64,000 nt of DNA from Streptomyces sp. AJS327. GTDB taxonomy: Bacteria; Actinomycetota; Actinomycetes; Streptomycetales; Streptomycetaceae. The stretch lies in the NCBI RefSeq assembly GCF_013450295.1, contig NZ_SKBR01000001.1:2182501-2246500 (forward strand), read 5' to 3'. This document shows positions 56,041 to 64,000 of the stretch, one piece after another; positions within the stretch are counted from its first letter, which is position 1; each line of letters opens with the position of its first letter. The translations under genes were made by a program, and so were the position numbers. The notes beneath the pieces were generated by a model. The model was not told where the DNA came from and did not search any database. It saw nothing but the letters and a program-made list of their open reading frames with translations.

Positions 56041-56892
56041 CGGGCACTCCTGATGTTGGGGACGTTCACCATGAGCTACTCCAACTTCACCGCATGTGTC
56101 GGAAGGATGAAACTGGCGAACGGGTTGTTTTCCGCCCATCGGACGAGCAAGGTCAGCCGCCGGTGTCCGGGAGCCGACCGTCCGGACCGGTGGGTGGCGG
56201 GCGGCGGTACGGAGACGGGGTCCGGCCCGGGGGCTCCGGGGTCCGGGTGGGGACGCCGTCCCGGTGACGGGGGAGACGCCGCGCGGACCGGTGGGCGGTT
56301 CACCGGGGGTGCGCGGGGAGCGGGGCGCCCCCCGGGGCCGGTGACGGTCGGTGACGGTGCCGCGCGTGGCCGCGCCGTGCGCGCCCGTCCTCCCGGGGTG
56401 GGCGCTGGGTTCCGTGGGCTGGCGCGCGGCGGTGACGGGGTCGGCCGGTGCGGACGGGAGAAGGCGCGGCGCGGGTCAACCGGCGGGCGGGTGGGGGTGG
56501 TTGGGGGAGGCCGGGTCGTGTAGGCCGCCGTAGGGCGGCGTGTCGGTCGAGTGCCGGGGGCGTCATGTCGTCGCGCTGGCGGAGGTGTTGGGGCCCGGTG
56601 GGTGTCGCGGGGGTGCGGAGGAGGGGGCGGCCCGCCGGGGAGGACGTCGTGGGCTCCCGCTTCCGGATGAACTCCCCGTCCCCGGCGACTCGATGGGAGG
56701 CGGGAACGCCATGGTCGCGGTGGGCGGTTCGCCGGTGGTGGGGCCCCGGCGAGCGTGCGGCCCGCGCGTGCCGAACGGAACCGCCCGCCGTGTGCGGGCG
56801 GTTGACGGCCGGGTGTCGTCCCGGGGCGGCGGCTCGTTGCTCGGGGAGGCGCCGTCCGCAGCGGTGCCGGACGCGGCGCTGAGGAGCGGGCG
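56041..56892. other. Long non-coding region before the IS630-like gene
   Basis: About 850 bases. The first 100, immediately upstream of the small membrane protein start, are AT-richer and should contain its promoter. The remainder is very G-rich on the plus strand with Arg/Gly-type shadow frames. I see no terminal inverted repeats that would mark the edge of an insertion sequence. Confidence 0.5.
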
Positions 56893-57708
56893 GTGGCGAG
56901 CGGGGCGATGGTGGCGGAGAGCGGGGTGGCCCTCCGGGCGCGCGCGGTGACGGGCCTGACGGCCGGGCGTGAACCGGAGGTGCTGGCAGGGGAGTTGGGG
57001 GTGCCGCCGGAGCTGGTCGCGGGCTGGTGGGAGGAGTGGGAACGACGTGCCGAGGTGCGCCGCCCGAGCGGTTCCGGAGCGCACCGGCAGGGTTCGGCGC
57101 AGTTGCTGTCCGGGGATGAACAGGCCGCCGTGCGACGGGTGTTGGCGCACCACGCCCCGGGCGACTTCGGCTGGCGGGGTGCGCTGTGGACGCGGGACCT
57201 GGTGACCGAACTGCTGGCGGGGCTCTGCTCGGTACGGCTGACCCCGCAGACCGTCGGCCGGTACCTGAGCCGCTGGGGTGTGCGGGGTGAGCGTCCCGAC
57301 CTCGCGCCCTCGGCCGCGGCGGGTGACCAACTGGCCCGCTGGCGGGAGCTGGTGTGGCCCTCGATTCGTGCCACGGCCGCGGCGCAGGGCGCCTCGGTGC
57401 TGTTCCTCCGGGTGACGCCGGTGCTCCCGGAGGCCGGGGCGGCCCGGGGGGACCGTCCGGGGTGCGCGTTGTCCGTGCTGAACCCGGTGGGCACGATGTG
57501 GTTCGCCGCGTACGAGCACCGCTTCTCCGGGCTGGTCTGGACGGATTTCGCGGGCCGTCTGACGGCGGAGTTCAGCCTCGGGGCCCATGTGGTGGCCGCC
57601 CAGAGCGGGGTGTACGGCTCCAAGCGGACGCGGGCCTGGCTGGTGCGGAACGCCGACCGCCTCACCGTTCACTACCTGCCGGACGGCGGCGCGGCGCGCC
57701 GTCGCTGA
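56893..57708 (+). CDS. IS630-transposase-like protein without catalytic residues
   Basis: A 271-residue protein behind a good GAGGAG box 6 bases before GTG 56893. The N-terminus 'LRARAVTGLTAGREPEVLAG' and 'LTPQTVGRYLSRWGVRGERP' are the winged-helix domains of IS630-family transposases. In the DDE domain 'GASVLFLRVTPVL' replaces the usual 'xxxFxDExxx', so the first Asp is Arg. 'HVVAAQSGVYGSKRTRAWL' replaces the strand with the second Asp. The protein ends at 'HYLPDGGAARRR', exactly where 'SPELNPxE' would give the third acid. All three catalytic residues are missing while the frame is intact. This fits a domesticated DNA-binding protein more than a recent pseudogene. Confidence 0.75.
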   Translation: MASGAMVAESGVALRARAVTGLTAGREPEVLAGELGVPPELVAGWWEEWERRAEVRRPSGSGAHRQGSAQLLSGDEQAAVRRVLAHHAPGDFGWRGALWTRDLVTELLAGLCSVRLTPQTVGRYLSRWGVRGERPDLAPSAAAGDQLARWRELVWPSIRATAAAQGASVLFLRVTPVLPEAGAARGDRPGCALSVLNPVGTMWFAAYEHRFSGLVWTDFAGRLTAEFSLGAHVVAAQSGVYGSKRTRAWLVRNADRLTVHYLPDGGAARRR

Positions 57709-57981
57709 CCGCTCCCGGGCACCGGCGTCCGGGCCTCGGGCGGGGCCACCGTCCGCTGGCGTCGCGTCGGCGAAGGGTGGTTGGCGGCCGGCGCGGTGGG
57801 GGCGGCGTACGGGGCGCTCCCCGGTCCGTGGCCGCGTGGGGGCCGCGGGCATATGTCCCCGGTGAACTGTGGTGTCCCGGCACATGGGAGCCCGACCCGC
57901 GCGTTCCTACCGTGTGGCGGCAGTCAACCGGCCGGCCACCCCTGGCCGCCCGTATCGCCCACCGGCCCGGAAGTGGTGACC

Positions 57982-59514
57982 ATGGCCGCCTCTACAGGCG
58001 CTTCCCCAACCCCCAGATCGCTCAAGCGAGTTGTCGCCGCGAGCGTCATCGGCACCACCGTCGAGTGGTACGACTTCTTCCTGTACGGCTCGGCCGCCGC
58101 GCTCGTCTTCGACAAGCTGTTCTTTCCCGACTCCGACCCGCTCGTCGGTACCCTCCTCGCCTTCCTCACCTACGCCGTCGGGTTCGCCGCCCGGCCCATC
58201 GGCGCCCTCGTCTTCGGGCACTACGGTGACCGCCTCGGCCGGAAGCGGCTGCTGGTGCTCAGCCTGCTGCTGATGGGCGGCGCCACCTTCGCGATCGGGC
58301 TACTGCCCACGCACGCCACCGTCGGCGGGTTCGCGCCCGTCCTGCTGACCATGCTGCGCCTGGTACAGGGCTTCGCGCTCGGTGGCGAGTGGGGCGGCGC
58401 GGTGCTGCTGGTGTCCGAGCACGGGGACGCGCGGCGCCGCGGCTTCTGGGCGTCCTGGCCCCAGACCGGCGCGCCCGCTGGGCAGTTGCTGGCCACGGCG
58501 GTCCTGGCGGTACTCACCGCGGTGCTCTCCGACGCGGCCTTCGAGAGCTGGGGATGGCGCGTTCCGTTCCTGCTGTCCGGCGTCCTCGTCGGGCTCGGAC
58601 TGTGGGTCCGGCTGGCCGTCGACGAATCCCCGGTGTTCAAGGAGGCGCTGGCCAGGGCGGAACGCGAACGCGCCGCCGAGACCGGGCGGTCCGCCGCCGA
58701 GGCCGCGAGGGCCCAGGACACAACCCAGGGCCCGACCCGGAACTCGGCCGGGAGCCCGCGGAGCGCCGAGCGTACCCCGCTGATCGCGGTGATGCGGGAG
58801 CACTGGCGGGACGTGCTGGTGGCCATGGGCGCGCGGATGGCCGAGAACATCAGCTTCTACGTGCTCACCGCCTTCATCCTGGTCTACGTCACCGACCATC
58901 TGGACCTGTCCCAGCAGACCGCGCTGAACGCCGTACTCATCGCCTCCGCCGTGCACTTCGCGGTGATCCCGCTCTGGGGAGCCCTCTCCGACCGGCTCGG
59001 GCGGCGTCCGGTCTACCTGATCGGCACCGTCGGCGTCGCGCTGTGGATCTTCCCGTTCTTCGCGTTGCTCGACACCGGGGACTTCGGCTCGATGGTGCTC
59101 GCCGTCACCGTCGGGCTGACGCTGCACGGCGCGATGTACGCCCCGCAGGCCGCGTTCTTCGCGGAGCTGTTCGCCACCCGGATGCGGTACTCGGGCGCCT
59201 CCATCGGCGCCCAGTTCTCCTCGCTCGCCGCCGGGGCCCCGGCGCCGATGATCGCCACGGCGCTGCTGGCCGACTTCGGGCACTCCGCGCCCATCGCGCT
59301 CTACGTGATCGGCGCGGCGGTGCTCACCGCGGTCGCGCTGGCCTTCGCCCAGGAGACCAGGAGCCGGGACCTGTCCAGCGTCGGTGAGTCCCGGAACGGC
59401 ACGGGGTCCGCGAACACCGGGCCGGATACGGCGAGTTCGGGAGAGGAGGAGCCGGGCGCGGAGCGGCTGGGGGACTCAGCCGTCGATCGCCCCGGCCAGT
59501 CGGTGCAGCCGTAG
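57982..59514 (+). CDS. MFS transporter, metabolite:H+ symporter (MHS) family
   Basis: A 510-residue 12-helix transporter. 'VVAASVIGTTVEWYDFFLYG' is the MHS opening. 'GHYGDRLGRKRLLVLSLLLM' is the MFS loop 2-3 motif, and 'VQGFALGGEWGGAVLLVSEH' and 'GWRVPFLLSGVLVGLGLWV' are MHS signatures. A polar insert of about 45 residues precedes helix 7, and the C-terminal tail is Gly/Ser/Asp/Glu-rich. Start ATG 57982 is chosen by family; GTGs 6-9 bases upstream are alternatives. It would import an organic acid with protons. Next to 3-hydroxybutyrate dehydrogenase and a PHB depolymerase, 3-hydroxybutyrate is the likely substrate. Its 3' end overlaps the convergent regulator gene by 39 bases. Confidence 0.92.
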   Translation: MAASTGASPTPRSLKRVVAASVIGTTVEWYDFFLYGSAAALVFDKLFFPDSDPLVGTLLAFLTYAVGFAARPIGALVFGHYGDRLGRKRLLVLSLLLMGGATFAIGLLPTHATVGGFAPVLLTMLRLVQGFALGGEWGGAVLLVSEHGDARRRGFWASWPQTGAPAGQLLATAVLAVLTAVLSDAAFESWGWRVPFLLSGVLVGLGLWVRLAVDESPVFKEALARAERERAAETGRSAAEAARAQDTTQGPTRNSAGSPRSAERTPLIAVMREHWRDVLVAMGARMAENISFYVLTAFILVYVTDHLDLSQQTALNAVLIASAVHFAVIPLWGALSDRLGRRPVYLIGTVGVALWIFPFFALLDTGDFGSMVLAVTVGLTLHGAMYAPQAAFFAELFATRMRYSGASIGAQFSSLAAGAPAPMIATALLADFGHSAPIALYVIGAAVLTAVALAFAQETRSRDLSSVGESRNGTGSANTGPDTASSGEEEPGAERLGDSAVDRPGQSVQP

Positions 59515-61509
59515 CGCGAGGTGGATCTCCAGCGCGCGCCCCGGCGACTGCCAGTCGTCGCCCAGCAGCCGGGCCACCCGGTCCAGCCGCTGGGCGACGG
59601 TGTTCACATGGACGTGCAACTCGTCCTTGGCGCGCGCCGGGCTCATCCCGCAGCCGAAGTAGGCCACCAGCGTTGCGACCAGGTCCGTGCCGCGCCGCGC
59701 GTCGTAGTCGAGCACCGGGCCGAGCGTGCGGCGGACGAAGCCGCGCACATCACGGGCGTCGGCCAGCAGCGTCCCCAGGAACCCGAAGTCCCCGGCCGCG
59801 GCGCCCTCCCCGGCCCGGCCGAGCAGCCGCAGGGCCTCCGCGCACCGCTGGGCCTCCGCGTACGCCGCGGCCACCGTGCCCGGGTCGGTGGCCGGGGCGC
59901 GGGCCGGGACGGCGGCGCCGACGGTCACCGCCGCGCCCACCGCCGCCCCGAGTTGCGCGGCCACCTCCCGCGCCGCCGCGGAGACGGCGGCGTCCGCGTC
60001 CGGCGTCCCGCCCGGCCCCGCCGCCGTCCGGGGTGCCGAGGAGGCGGGCAGCGGCAGCAGCAGCACCGTGCCGCCGTCCCTGATAGCCGCCAAGCCGTGC
60101 CGCACCGCCGCCAGATGAGCTGCGGCAGCCCCCAACCGGCGACGCCCGGCGGTCAGTTCGGGGTCCGGATCGGCAATCCGTGGTGCGGCGCCAGGAGTTG
60201 GGCGCCGTGCCGTCCCGCCGTCCGGCGCCCGGGACGGCGTCTCCTCGCCGGCGGTGGTGTCCAGCCGGGCGCTGAGTACCAGGTGCGCGGCGTCCAGGTC
60301 CGCGCCGAGCCGGGTGGCCCGGTCGCGGAGCAGCCCGGGGTCGCGGGTGGCCGAGTCCAGCAGGTCGTCGAGGAGTTCGCCGCGTACCCGGTGCTCGGCC
60401 TCGGCGGCGGAGCGGCGGGCGAGCAGGAGCAGCGAGGTGACCATCGCGGCGCGCTCGAAGGTGCGCTGATCAACCGGGGCGAGCCGGGGCTGGCCGCGCA
60501 GGATCAGGGCGCCCAGCAGTTCGCCGCCGGCCGCCACGGCCGTCACCCAGCCGTCCCCCTCGTCCACCGCGTGCCCCCCGGCGCGGGAGCGCTCGACCGC
60601 CGCGCGGGAGAGGGCGGTGCCGATGCGCTCCGGGGCGACGTACTCCACCCGGCCGCCCAGCACCTGCCCCACGGCCGCCGCCAGATCCCCCACCTCCCCG
60701 CCGCGCAGGACGAGTTCGGCGAGCCGGTCGTGGATCTCCCCGGCGCGCTCGATGGCCTCGTGGGCGGACTCCAGTCCGGCCAGCGCCTCGCGGGTGCCCG
60801 TCAGGAGCCGGGCGTTGTCGATGGCGATGGCGGCGTGCGCGGCGAACGAGCCCAGCAGCGCGATCTGTTCGCGTTCGAAGACCCGGGCCCGGCGGTCGGC
60901 CGCGTACAGCACCCCGATGACGTCCCGGCCGCCCAGCAGCAGCGGCACTCCGAGGATGGCCACCAGGCCCTCGTCGCCGACGGCGGTGTCGATGGCACGG
61001 GTGTGCTGGAACCGGGCGTCCTCGGGGTAGTCGTCGGTCACGTAGGGGCGGGCCGTCTGGGCGACCAGGCCGCCGAGCCCCTCCCCGAAGCCCAGCCGGA
61101 GCTGCTGGAACCGCGCCGACACCGACCCCTCGGTCACCCGCATGTAGGTGTCGCCGCGCTCGGGGTCGGTGAGGGTCATGTAGGCGACCTCGGTGCCGAG
61201 CAGCGAGCGGGCGCGCTGCACGATGGCCTGGAGCACGGCGTCCAGGTCGCGCAGCCCGGCCAGGTCGTGCACCGTCTCGATGAGCGCGGTGAGTTCGGTC
61301 TCCCGCCGCCGTCGTCCCTCCAACTCCGCGCGGACGCGCAGGGCTTGGGTGCGCTGCCGGGTGAGCGCCGCCAGTTCCCCGGGTGGCGCGCCCGCGGCGC
61401 GCGCCTCGGCCAGCGGGCGTTCGTACTCCTCGGGCGGGGCGCCGTGGGCGAGGAGGTCGAGGTAGACGCCGCCGAGGGCGGCGGGGGACGGGGTGTGGGG
61501 CTGCCGCAT
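59476..61509 (-). CDS. GAF-domain PucR/CdaR-type transcriptional regulator
   Basis: A 677-residue regulator. The N-terminal region includes a helical stretch 'EYERPLAEARAAGAPPGELA'. A GAF domain follows ('ETVHDLAGLRDLDAVLQAIV', 'YMRVTEGSVSARFQQLRLGF', 'VAILGVPLLLGGRDVIGVLY', 'IALLGSFAAHAAIAIDNARL'). The C-terminal CdaR/PucR HTH is 'LVATLVAYFGCGMSPARAKD' with 'ELHVHVNTVAQRLDRVARLL'. Such proteins activate catabolic genes in response to a small molecule bound by GAF. It follows 3-hydroxybutyrate dehydrogenase by 46 bases on the same strand, likely one operon, so it probably regulates the PHB/3-hydroxybutyrate genes here. Confidence 0.92.
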   Translation of the reverse strand: MRQPHTPSPAALGGVYLDLLAHGAPPEEYERPLAEARAAGAPPGELAALTRQRTQALRVRAELEGRRRRETELTALIETVHDLAGLRDLDAVLQAIVQRARSLLGTEVAYMTLTDPERGDTYMRVTEGSVSARFQQLRLGFGEGLGGLVAQTARPYVTDDYPEDARFQHTRAIDTAVGDEGLVAILGVPLLLGGRDVIGVLYAADRRARVFEREQIALLGSFAAHAAIAIDNARLLTGTREALAGLESAHEAIERAGEIHDRLAELVLRGGEVGDLAAAVGQVLGGRVEYVAPERIGTALSRAAVERSRAGGHAVDEGDGWVTAVAAGGELLGALILRGQPRLAPVDQRTFERAAMVTSLLLLARRSAAEAEHRVRGELLDDLLDSATRDPGLLRDRATRLGADLDAAHLVLSARLDTTAGEETPSRAPDGGTARRPTPGAAPRIADPDPELTAGRRRLGAAAAHLAAVRHGLAAIRDGGTVLLLPLPASSAPRTAAGPGGTPDADAAVSAAAREVAAQLGAAVGAAVTVGAAVPARAPATDPGTVAAAYAEAQRCAEALRLLGRAGEGAAAGDFGFLGTLLADARDVRGFVRRTLGPVLDYDARRGTDLVATLVAYFGCGMSPARAKDELHVHVNTVAQRLDRVARLLGDDWQSPGRALEIHLALRLHRLAGAIDG

Positions 61510-61555
61510 GGCACCTGCTTACCCGCTGGTCACACGGGTGGGAAGGGGCGGGTCC

Positions 61556-62386
61556 TCACCGGGCGGTCCAGGCGCCGTCCAGGGTCAGGGTGGTGCCGGT
61601 GACGAACGCCGCCCCGGGGGAGCAGAGATACGCCACCGCCTCGGCGACCTCGGCGGGCTCCAGTAGCCGCTTCAGCGCGGAGCCGGTCAGCAGGACCTCG
61701 CGGACCACCCGCTCGGGCGGGATGCCGTGGGCCGCCGCCTGGTCGGCGATCTGCCGTTCCACCAGCGGGGTACGCACATAGGCGGGGCTGACGCAGTTCG
61801 AGGTCACCCCGTGCTCGGCGCCCTCCAGGGCGATCACTTTGGACAGCCCCTCCAGCCCGTGCTTGGCGGAGACGTAGGCGGCCTTGTAGGGCGAGGCGCG
61901 CAGCCCGTGCACCGAGGAGACGTGCACCACCCGCCCCCAGCCCCGCCGGTACATGTGCGGGAGCGCCCCGCGGGTCAGCCGGAACGGGGCCTCCAGCATC
62001 AGCGTCAGCATCGCCCGGAAGGCGTCCGGCGGGAACTCCTCGACGGGCCGGACCAGTTGGGTGCCCGCCGCGTTGACGAGCAGGTCCGCTCCGGCCGCGG
62101 CCCGCTCGGCGGCGTCCAGCCCCGCCGGGTCGGTCAGATCGAGGACCAGCGGGCGGAGCGCGCCCTCCCCGGCGGCGGCCGCGTCGAGGCCGTCCGGGTC
62201 CCGGTCGACGGCGAGGACGGTGGCCCCGGCGGCGGCCAGCCGCCGTGCGCAGGCCAGGCCGATACCGCTCGCGGCACCGGTGACCAGGGCCGTACGGGCG
62301 GAGAGGTCGAGGGCGACGGAGTGCGGGACACCGGCCGGAGCCGGGGCGGGCGCGTCGTCGGACGGTGGCGAGGCTGGCGTGCTCAT
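61556..62386 (-). CDS. 3-hydroxybutyrate dehydrogenase (SDR family)
   Basis: A 276-residue SDR. After a Pro/Ala-rich N-terminus the cofactor loop is 'TALVTGAASGIGLACARRLA'. 'LLVNAAGTQLVRPVEEFPPD' carries the NAG-type motif. The catalytic set is Ser in 'VVHVSSVHGLRASPYKAAYV' with Y-x3-K in 'AYVSAKHGLEGLSKVIALEG'. 'CVSPAYVRTPLVERQIADQA' and the tail 'GTTLTLDGAWTAR' fit bacterial 3-hydroxybutyrate dehydrogenases, which oxidise 3-hydroxybutyrate to acetoacetate with NAD+. It is divergent from the PHB depolymerase gene and co-directional with the GAF regulator. Confidence 0.9.
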   Translation of the reverse strand: MSTPASPPSDDAPAPAPAGVPHSVALDLSARTALVTGAASGIGLACARRLAAAGATVLAVDRDPDGLDAAAAGEGALRPLVLDLTDPAGLDAAERAAAGADLLVNAAGTQLVRPVEEFPPDAFRAMLTLMLEAPFRLTRGALPHMYRRGWGRVVHVSSVHGLRASPYKAAYVSAKHGLEGLSKVIALEGAEHGVTSNCVSPAYVRTPLVERQIADQAAAHGIPPERVVREVLLTGSALKRLLEPAEVAEAVAYLCSPGAAFVTGTTLTLDGAWTAR

Positions 62387-62533
62387 GGCGTCACGCTAGG
62401 CAGCGCCCGGCAACCGCCCGATAGGGCCCGCGGCCACTCTTGTCCCCGCACGGGTGGCGGCGGACCACATCCCCCCGCTCGCCGTCCGGTTCTACGGTGC
62501 GTCCCGTCGCACCGACCCCTGGAAGGAGCACCC

Positions 62534-63658
62534 ATGTCAGACGCGTACCGGCCGCGCCGCGGCACAGCGCGCGCCCCGGACCCACCGCGGCGTGGCCGCG
62601 CCCCCCTGCTGCTCGGGGTGGCCCTGGCGGTCTGCTTACCGTGGCTCTCGTCCGCCTCGGCCCAGGCCGACCCGGGCGGCGCCACCCCCGTCGAGCGGGC
62701 CGTCACCCCCACCGAACGGGCTGAGGCGCCCGGTGAACCCGCCGGGGCGTCCCCGCGGGCCGGGCGGGGCGCGGCCTCGGCGGAGCTGGAGCCGGTCCCG
62801 GACTTCGGCGCCAACCCCGGCGCCCTGTCGATGTTCCGCTACGTGCCCGACGGGCTGCCGTCCGGCAGCCCGGTCGTGGTCGTGCTGCACGGCTGCACCC
62901 AGGACGCGGCCACCTACGTCGACGGCGCCGGATGGCGGGAGTTCGCGGACGAGTACGGCTTCGCCGTCGTCGCGCCGCAGCAGGAGACCGCCAACAACGC
63001 CAACCGCTGCTTCAACTGGTTCGAGCGCGCTGACACCGCCCGGGACAGCGGGGAGGCCGCGTCCATCCGGCGGATGGTGGAGCACACGGTGGGCGCCCTG
63101 GACGCCGACCCCGGCCGGGTCTTCGTGACCGGACTGTCCGCCGGAGGCGGCATGACCTCCTCGCTCCTCGCCGCCTACCCCGACGCCTTCGCCGGCGGGG
63201 CGGTCATCGCGGGCATCCCGCACGGCTGCGCGAGCAGCCTGCCCGAGGCCTTCGGCTGTATGAACCCGGGCGTCACCCGCACCCCCGCCCAGTGGGGCGA
63301 CCTGGTGCGGTCGGCCCATCCGGACCACGAGGGCGACCGCCCGAAGGTCGCGGTGTGGCACGGCACCGCCGACACCACCGTCCACCCGCGGAACGCCACC
63401 GAGTCGGTCAAGCAGTGGACCGACGTCCTGGGCGCCGACCAGACCCCGGACGCGGAGGAGCAACTCCCGGACGGCACCACGCGATCCGAGCACACCGACG
63501 GGAGCGGAGAGGTGGTGGTCCGCGAGTACGTGGTGCCGGACATGGGCCACGGCACCCCCGTCCGTCCCTCCGAGGGCTGCGGCCGGGCAGGCGCCCACTT
63601 CCTCGACACCCTCTGCTCCACCCGGCACATCACCGGGGACTGGGGGCTGTCCGGCTGA
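62534..63658 (+). CDS. Secreted PHB depolymerase / CE1-type esterase, TTA-containing
   Basis: A 374-residue extracellular esterase of the PHB-depolymerase/acetylxylan-esterase group. The signal peptide runs to 'SSASAQA' at about residue 45. A Thr/Pro/Ala/Glu-rich linker follows. The catalytic domain has '[20 protein letters not shown]' (oxyanion), nucleophile S202 in '[14 protein letters not shown]', Asp in '[14 protein letters not shown]' and His in 'DMGHGTPVR'. 'NRCFNWFE' is also family-typical. ATG has AAGGAG upstream. Codon 35 in the signal peptide is TTA (62636-62638), implying bldA dependence. It probably releases 3-hydroxybutyrate from polymer for import and oxidation by the neighbouring genes. 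Confidence 0.92.
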   Translation: MSDAYRPRRGTARAPDPPRRGRAPLLLGVALAVCLPWLSSASAQADPGGATPVERAVTPTERAEAPGEPAGASPRAGRGAASAELEPVPDFGANPGALSMFRYVPDGLPSGSPVVVVLHGCTQDAATYVDGAGWREFADEYGFAVVAPQQETANNANRCFNWFERADTARDSGEAASIRRMVEHTVGALDADPGRVFVTGLSAGGGMTSSLLAAYPDAFAGGAVIAGIPHGCASSLPEAFGCMNPGVTRTPAQWGDLVRSAHPDHEGDRPKVAVWHGTADTTVHPRNATESVKQWTDVLGADQTPDAEEQLPDGTTRSEHTDGSGEVVVREYVVPDMGHGTPVRPSEGCGRAGAHFLDTLCSTRHITGDWGLSG

Positions 63659-63690
63659 CCCACGGCCCCGAAACCCCCCACGCACCCCGA

Positions 63691-63724
63691 GCCCCCGGAG
63701 CGCCACCGTGGCCGCTCCGGGGGC
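63691..63724 (+). terminator. Hairpin terminator after the depolymerase gene
   Basis: GCCCCCGGAGCG pairs with CGCTCCGGGGGC around a 10-base loop, starting 33 bases after the stop codon. Confidence 0.7.
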
Positions 63725-63837
63725 GAACGCCGCGCGAAGCCGCCGCCACGCACGGCATACACACACGGCGCGGAGGACGTCATACTGAGCGGAGGGGGAG
63801 CGCACCACGAGCGATTCGACGGGGGCGACGGCACGCG

Positions 63838-64000
63838 ATGGCGGACACCACACTGATCCAGGGCCGTTACCGACTGCTTGAGCTGATCGGGCGCGGCGGC
63901 ATGGGAGAGGTGTGGCGCGCGGTCGACGAGTCCCTCCACCGGCGGGTCGCCGTCAAGTGCCTCAAGCCCCTCGACCCGGGCGGGGACCGGGCGTTCACGC
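63838..64000 (+). CDS. Serine/threonine protein kinase, N-terminal part (cut by window end)
   Basis: The first 54 codons of a Hanks-type (PknB-like) kinase. '[20 protein letters not shown]' and '[20 protein letters not shown]' show the glycine-rich ATP loop and the invariant Lys of VAVK. The frame is open to the end of the window. No clear Shine-Dalgarno box is seen immediately before ATG. The rest of the kinase domain and any extracellular sensor are outside the window, so the target and ligand are unknown. Confidence 0.92.
   Translation, partial: MADTTLIQGRYRLLELIGRGGMGEVWRAVDESLHRRVAVKCLKPLDPGGDRAFT

Noticed and set aside
56041..57981. A live insertion sequence around the IS630-like gene
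   Set aside because: No terminal inverted repeats or TA target duplications seen, and the catalytic residues are gone.
1..64000. tRNA, rRNA or CRISPR loci
   Set aside because: No T-loop-like GGTTCGAATCC with a cloverleaf, no rRNA-like conserved stretches and no regularly spaced repeats were found by eye.

Overview
The window looks like a piece of a Streptomyces (or very close actinomycete) chromosome. GC content is very high with a strong G/C bias at third codon positions, and GTG/TTG starts are common. TTA codons are nearly absent and appear in only three genes. Several gene groups are actinomycete-typical: rbpA with a sigma-R promoter, an adjacent lnt-ppm1 pair, a DasR-type chitinase promoter and many F420/FMN-type small oxidoreductases. 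I see no rRNA, tRNA, CRISPR array, integrase or intact transposon.

Layout. 1-4.4 kb: end of an SDR gene, a serine hydrolase, a YnfA-type membrane protein, a glycine-rich surface protein and a small PTP-like phosphatase. 4.9-9.9 kb: a sugar/sugar-alcohol kinase locus, with one FGGY kinase divergent from a phosphatase, a DeoR repressor and a second FGGY kinase. 10.6-21.3 kb: a small natural-product-like cluster with a PPOX flavoprotein, four SAM methyltransferases, a P450 lacking the usual I-helix acid/alcohol pair, a deaminase and a free-standing A-T-R NRPS (adenylation, carrier, terminal reductase). 21.3-28.6 kb: mixed genes, including a secreted 5'-nucleotidase, a VOC protein, small proteins, a PPOX protein, a TetR regulator and a GH18 chitinase with two dre-like operators. 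29-30.2 kb: an acyl-CoA dehydrogenase.

30.5-43.1 kb is the most striking region. A LacI regulator with two matched operators is followed by a complete sugar ABC importer (two permeases and a binding lipoprotein). Four consecutive ADP-ribosylglycohydrolase-family genes, a ribokinase, a class III CoA transferase and a CitE-like lyase come next, nearly all joined by 4-base ATGA/GTGA overlaps. I infer an import and breakdown pathway for a ribosylated compound: import, cleavage of the ribosyl bond, ribose phosphorylation and CoA-dependent handling of an acid. A Gfo/Idh-like gene converges on its end.

44.6-57.7 kb is largely housekeeping: a zinc-ribbon protein, an Lrp regulator, an amidohydrolase, lnt-ppm1-fxsA, rbpA, a MocR-type regulator, an FtsK-like ATPase with a degenerate Walker A, and a catalytically dead IS630-like protein. 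58-63.7 kb forms a polyhydroxybutyrate-use module: a secreted depolymerase/esterase, an MHS-type transporter, 3-hydroxybutyrate dehydrogenase and a GAF/PucR regulator. The window ends inside a Ser/Thr protein kinase gene.
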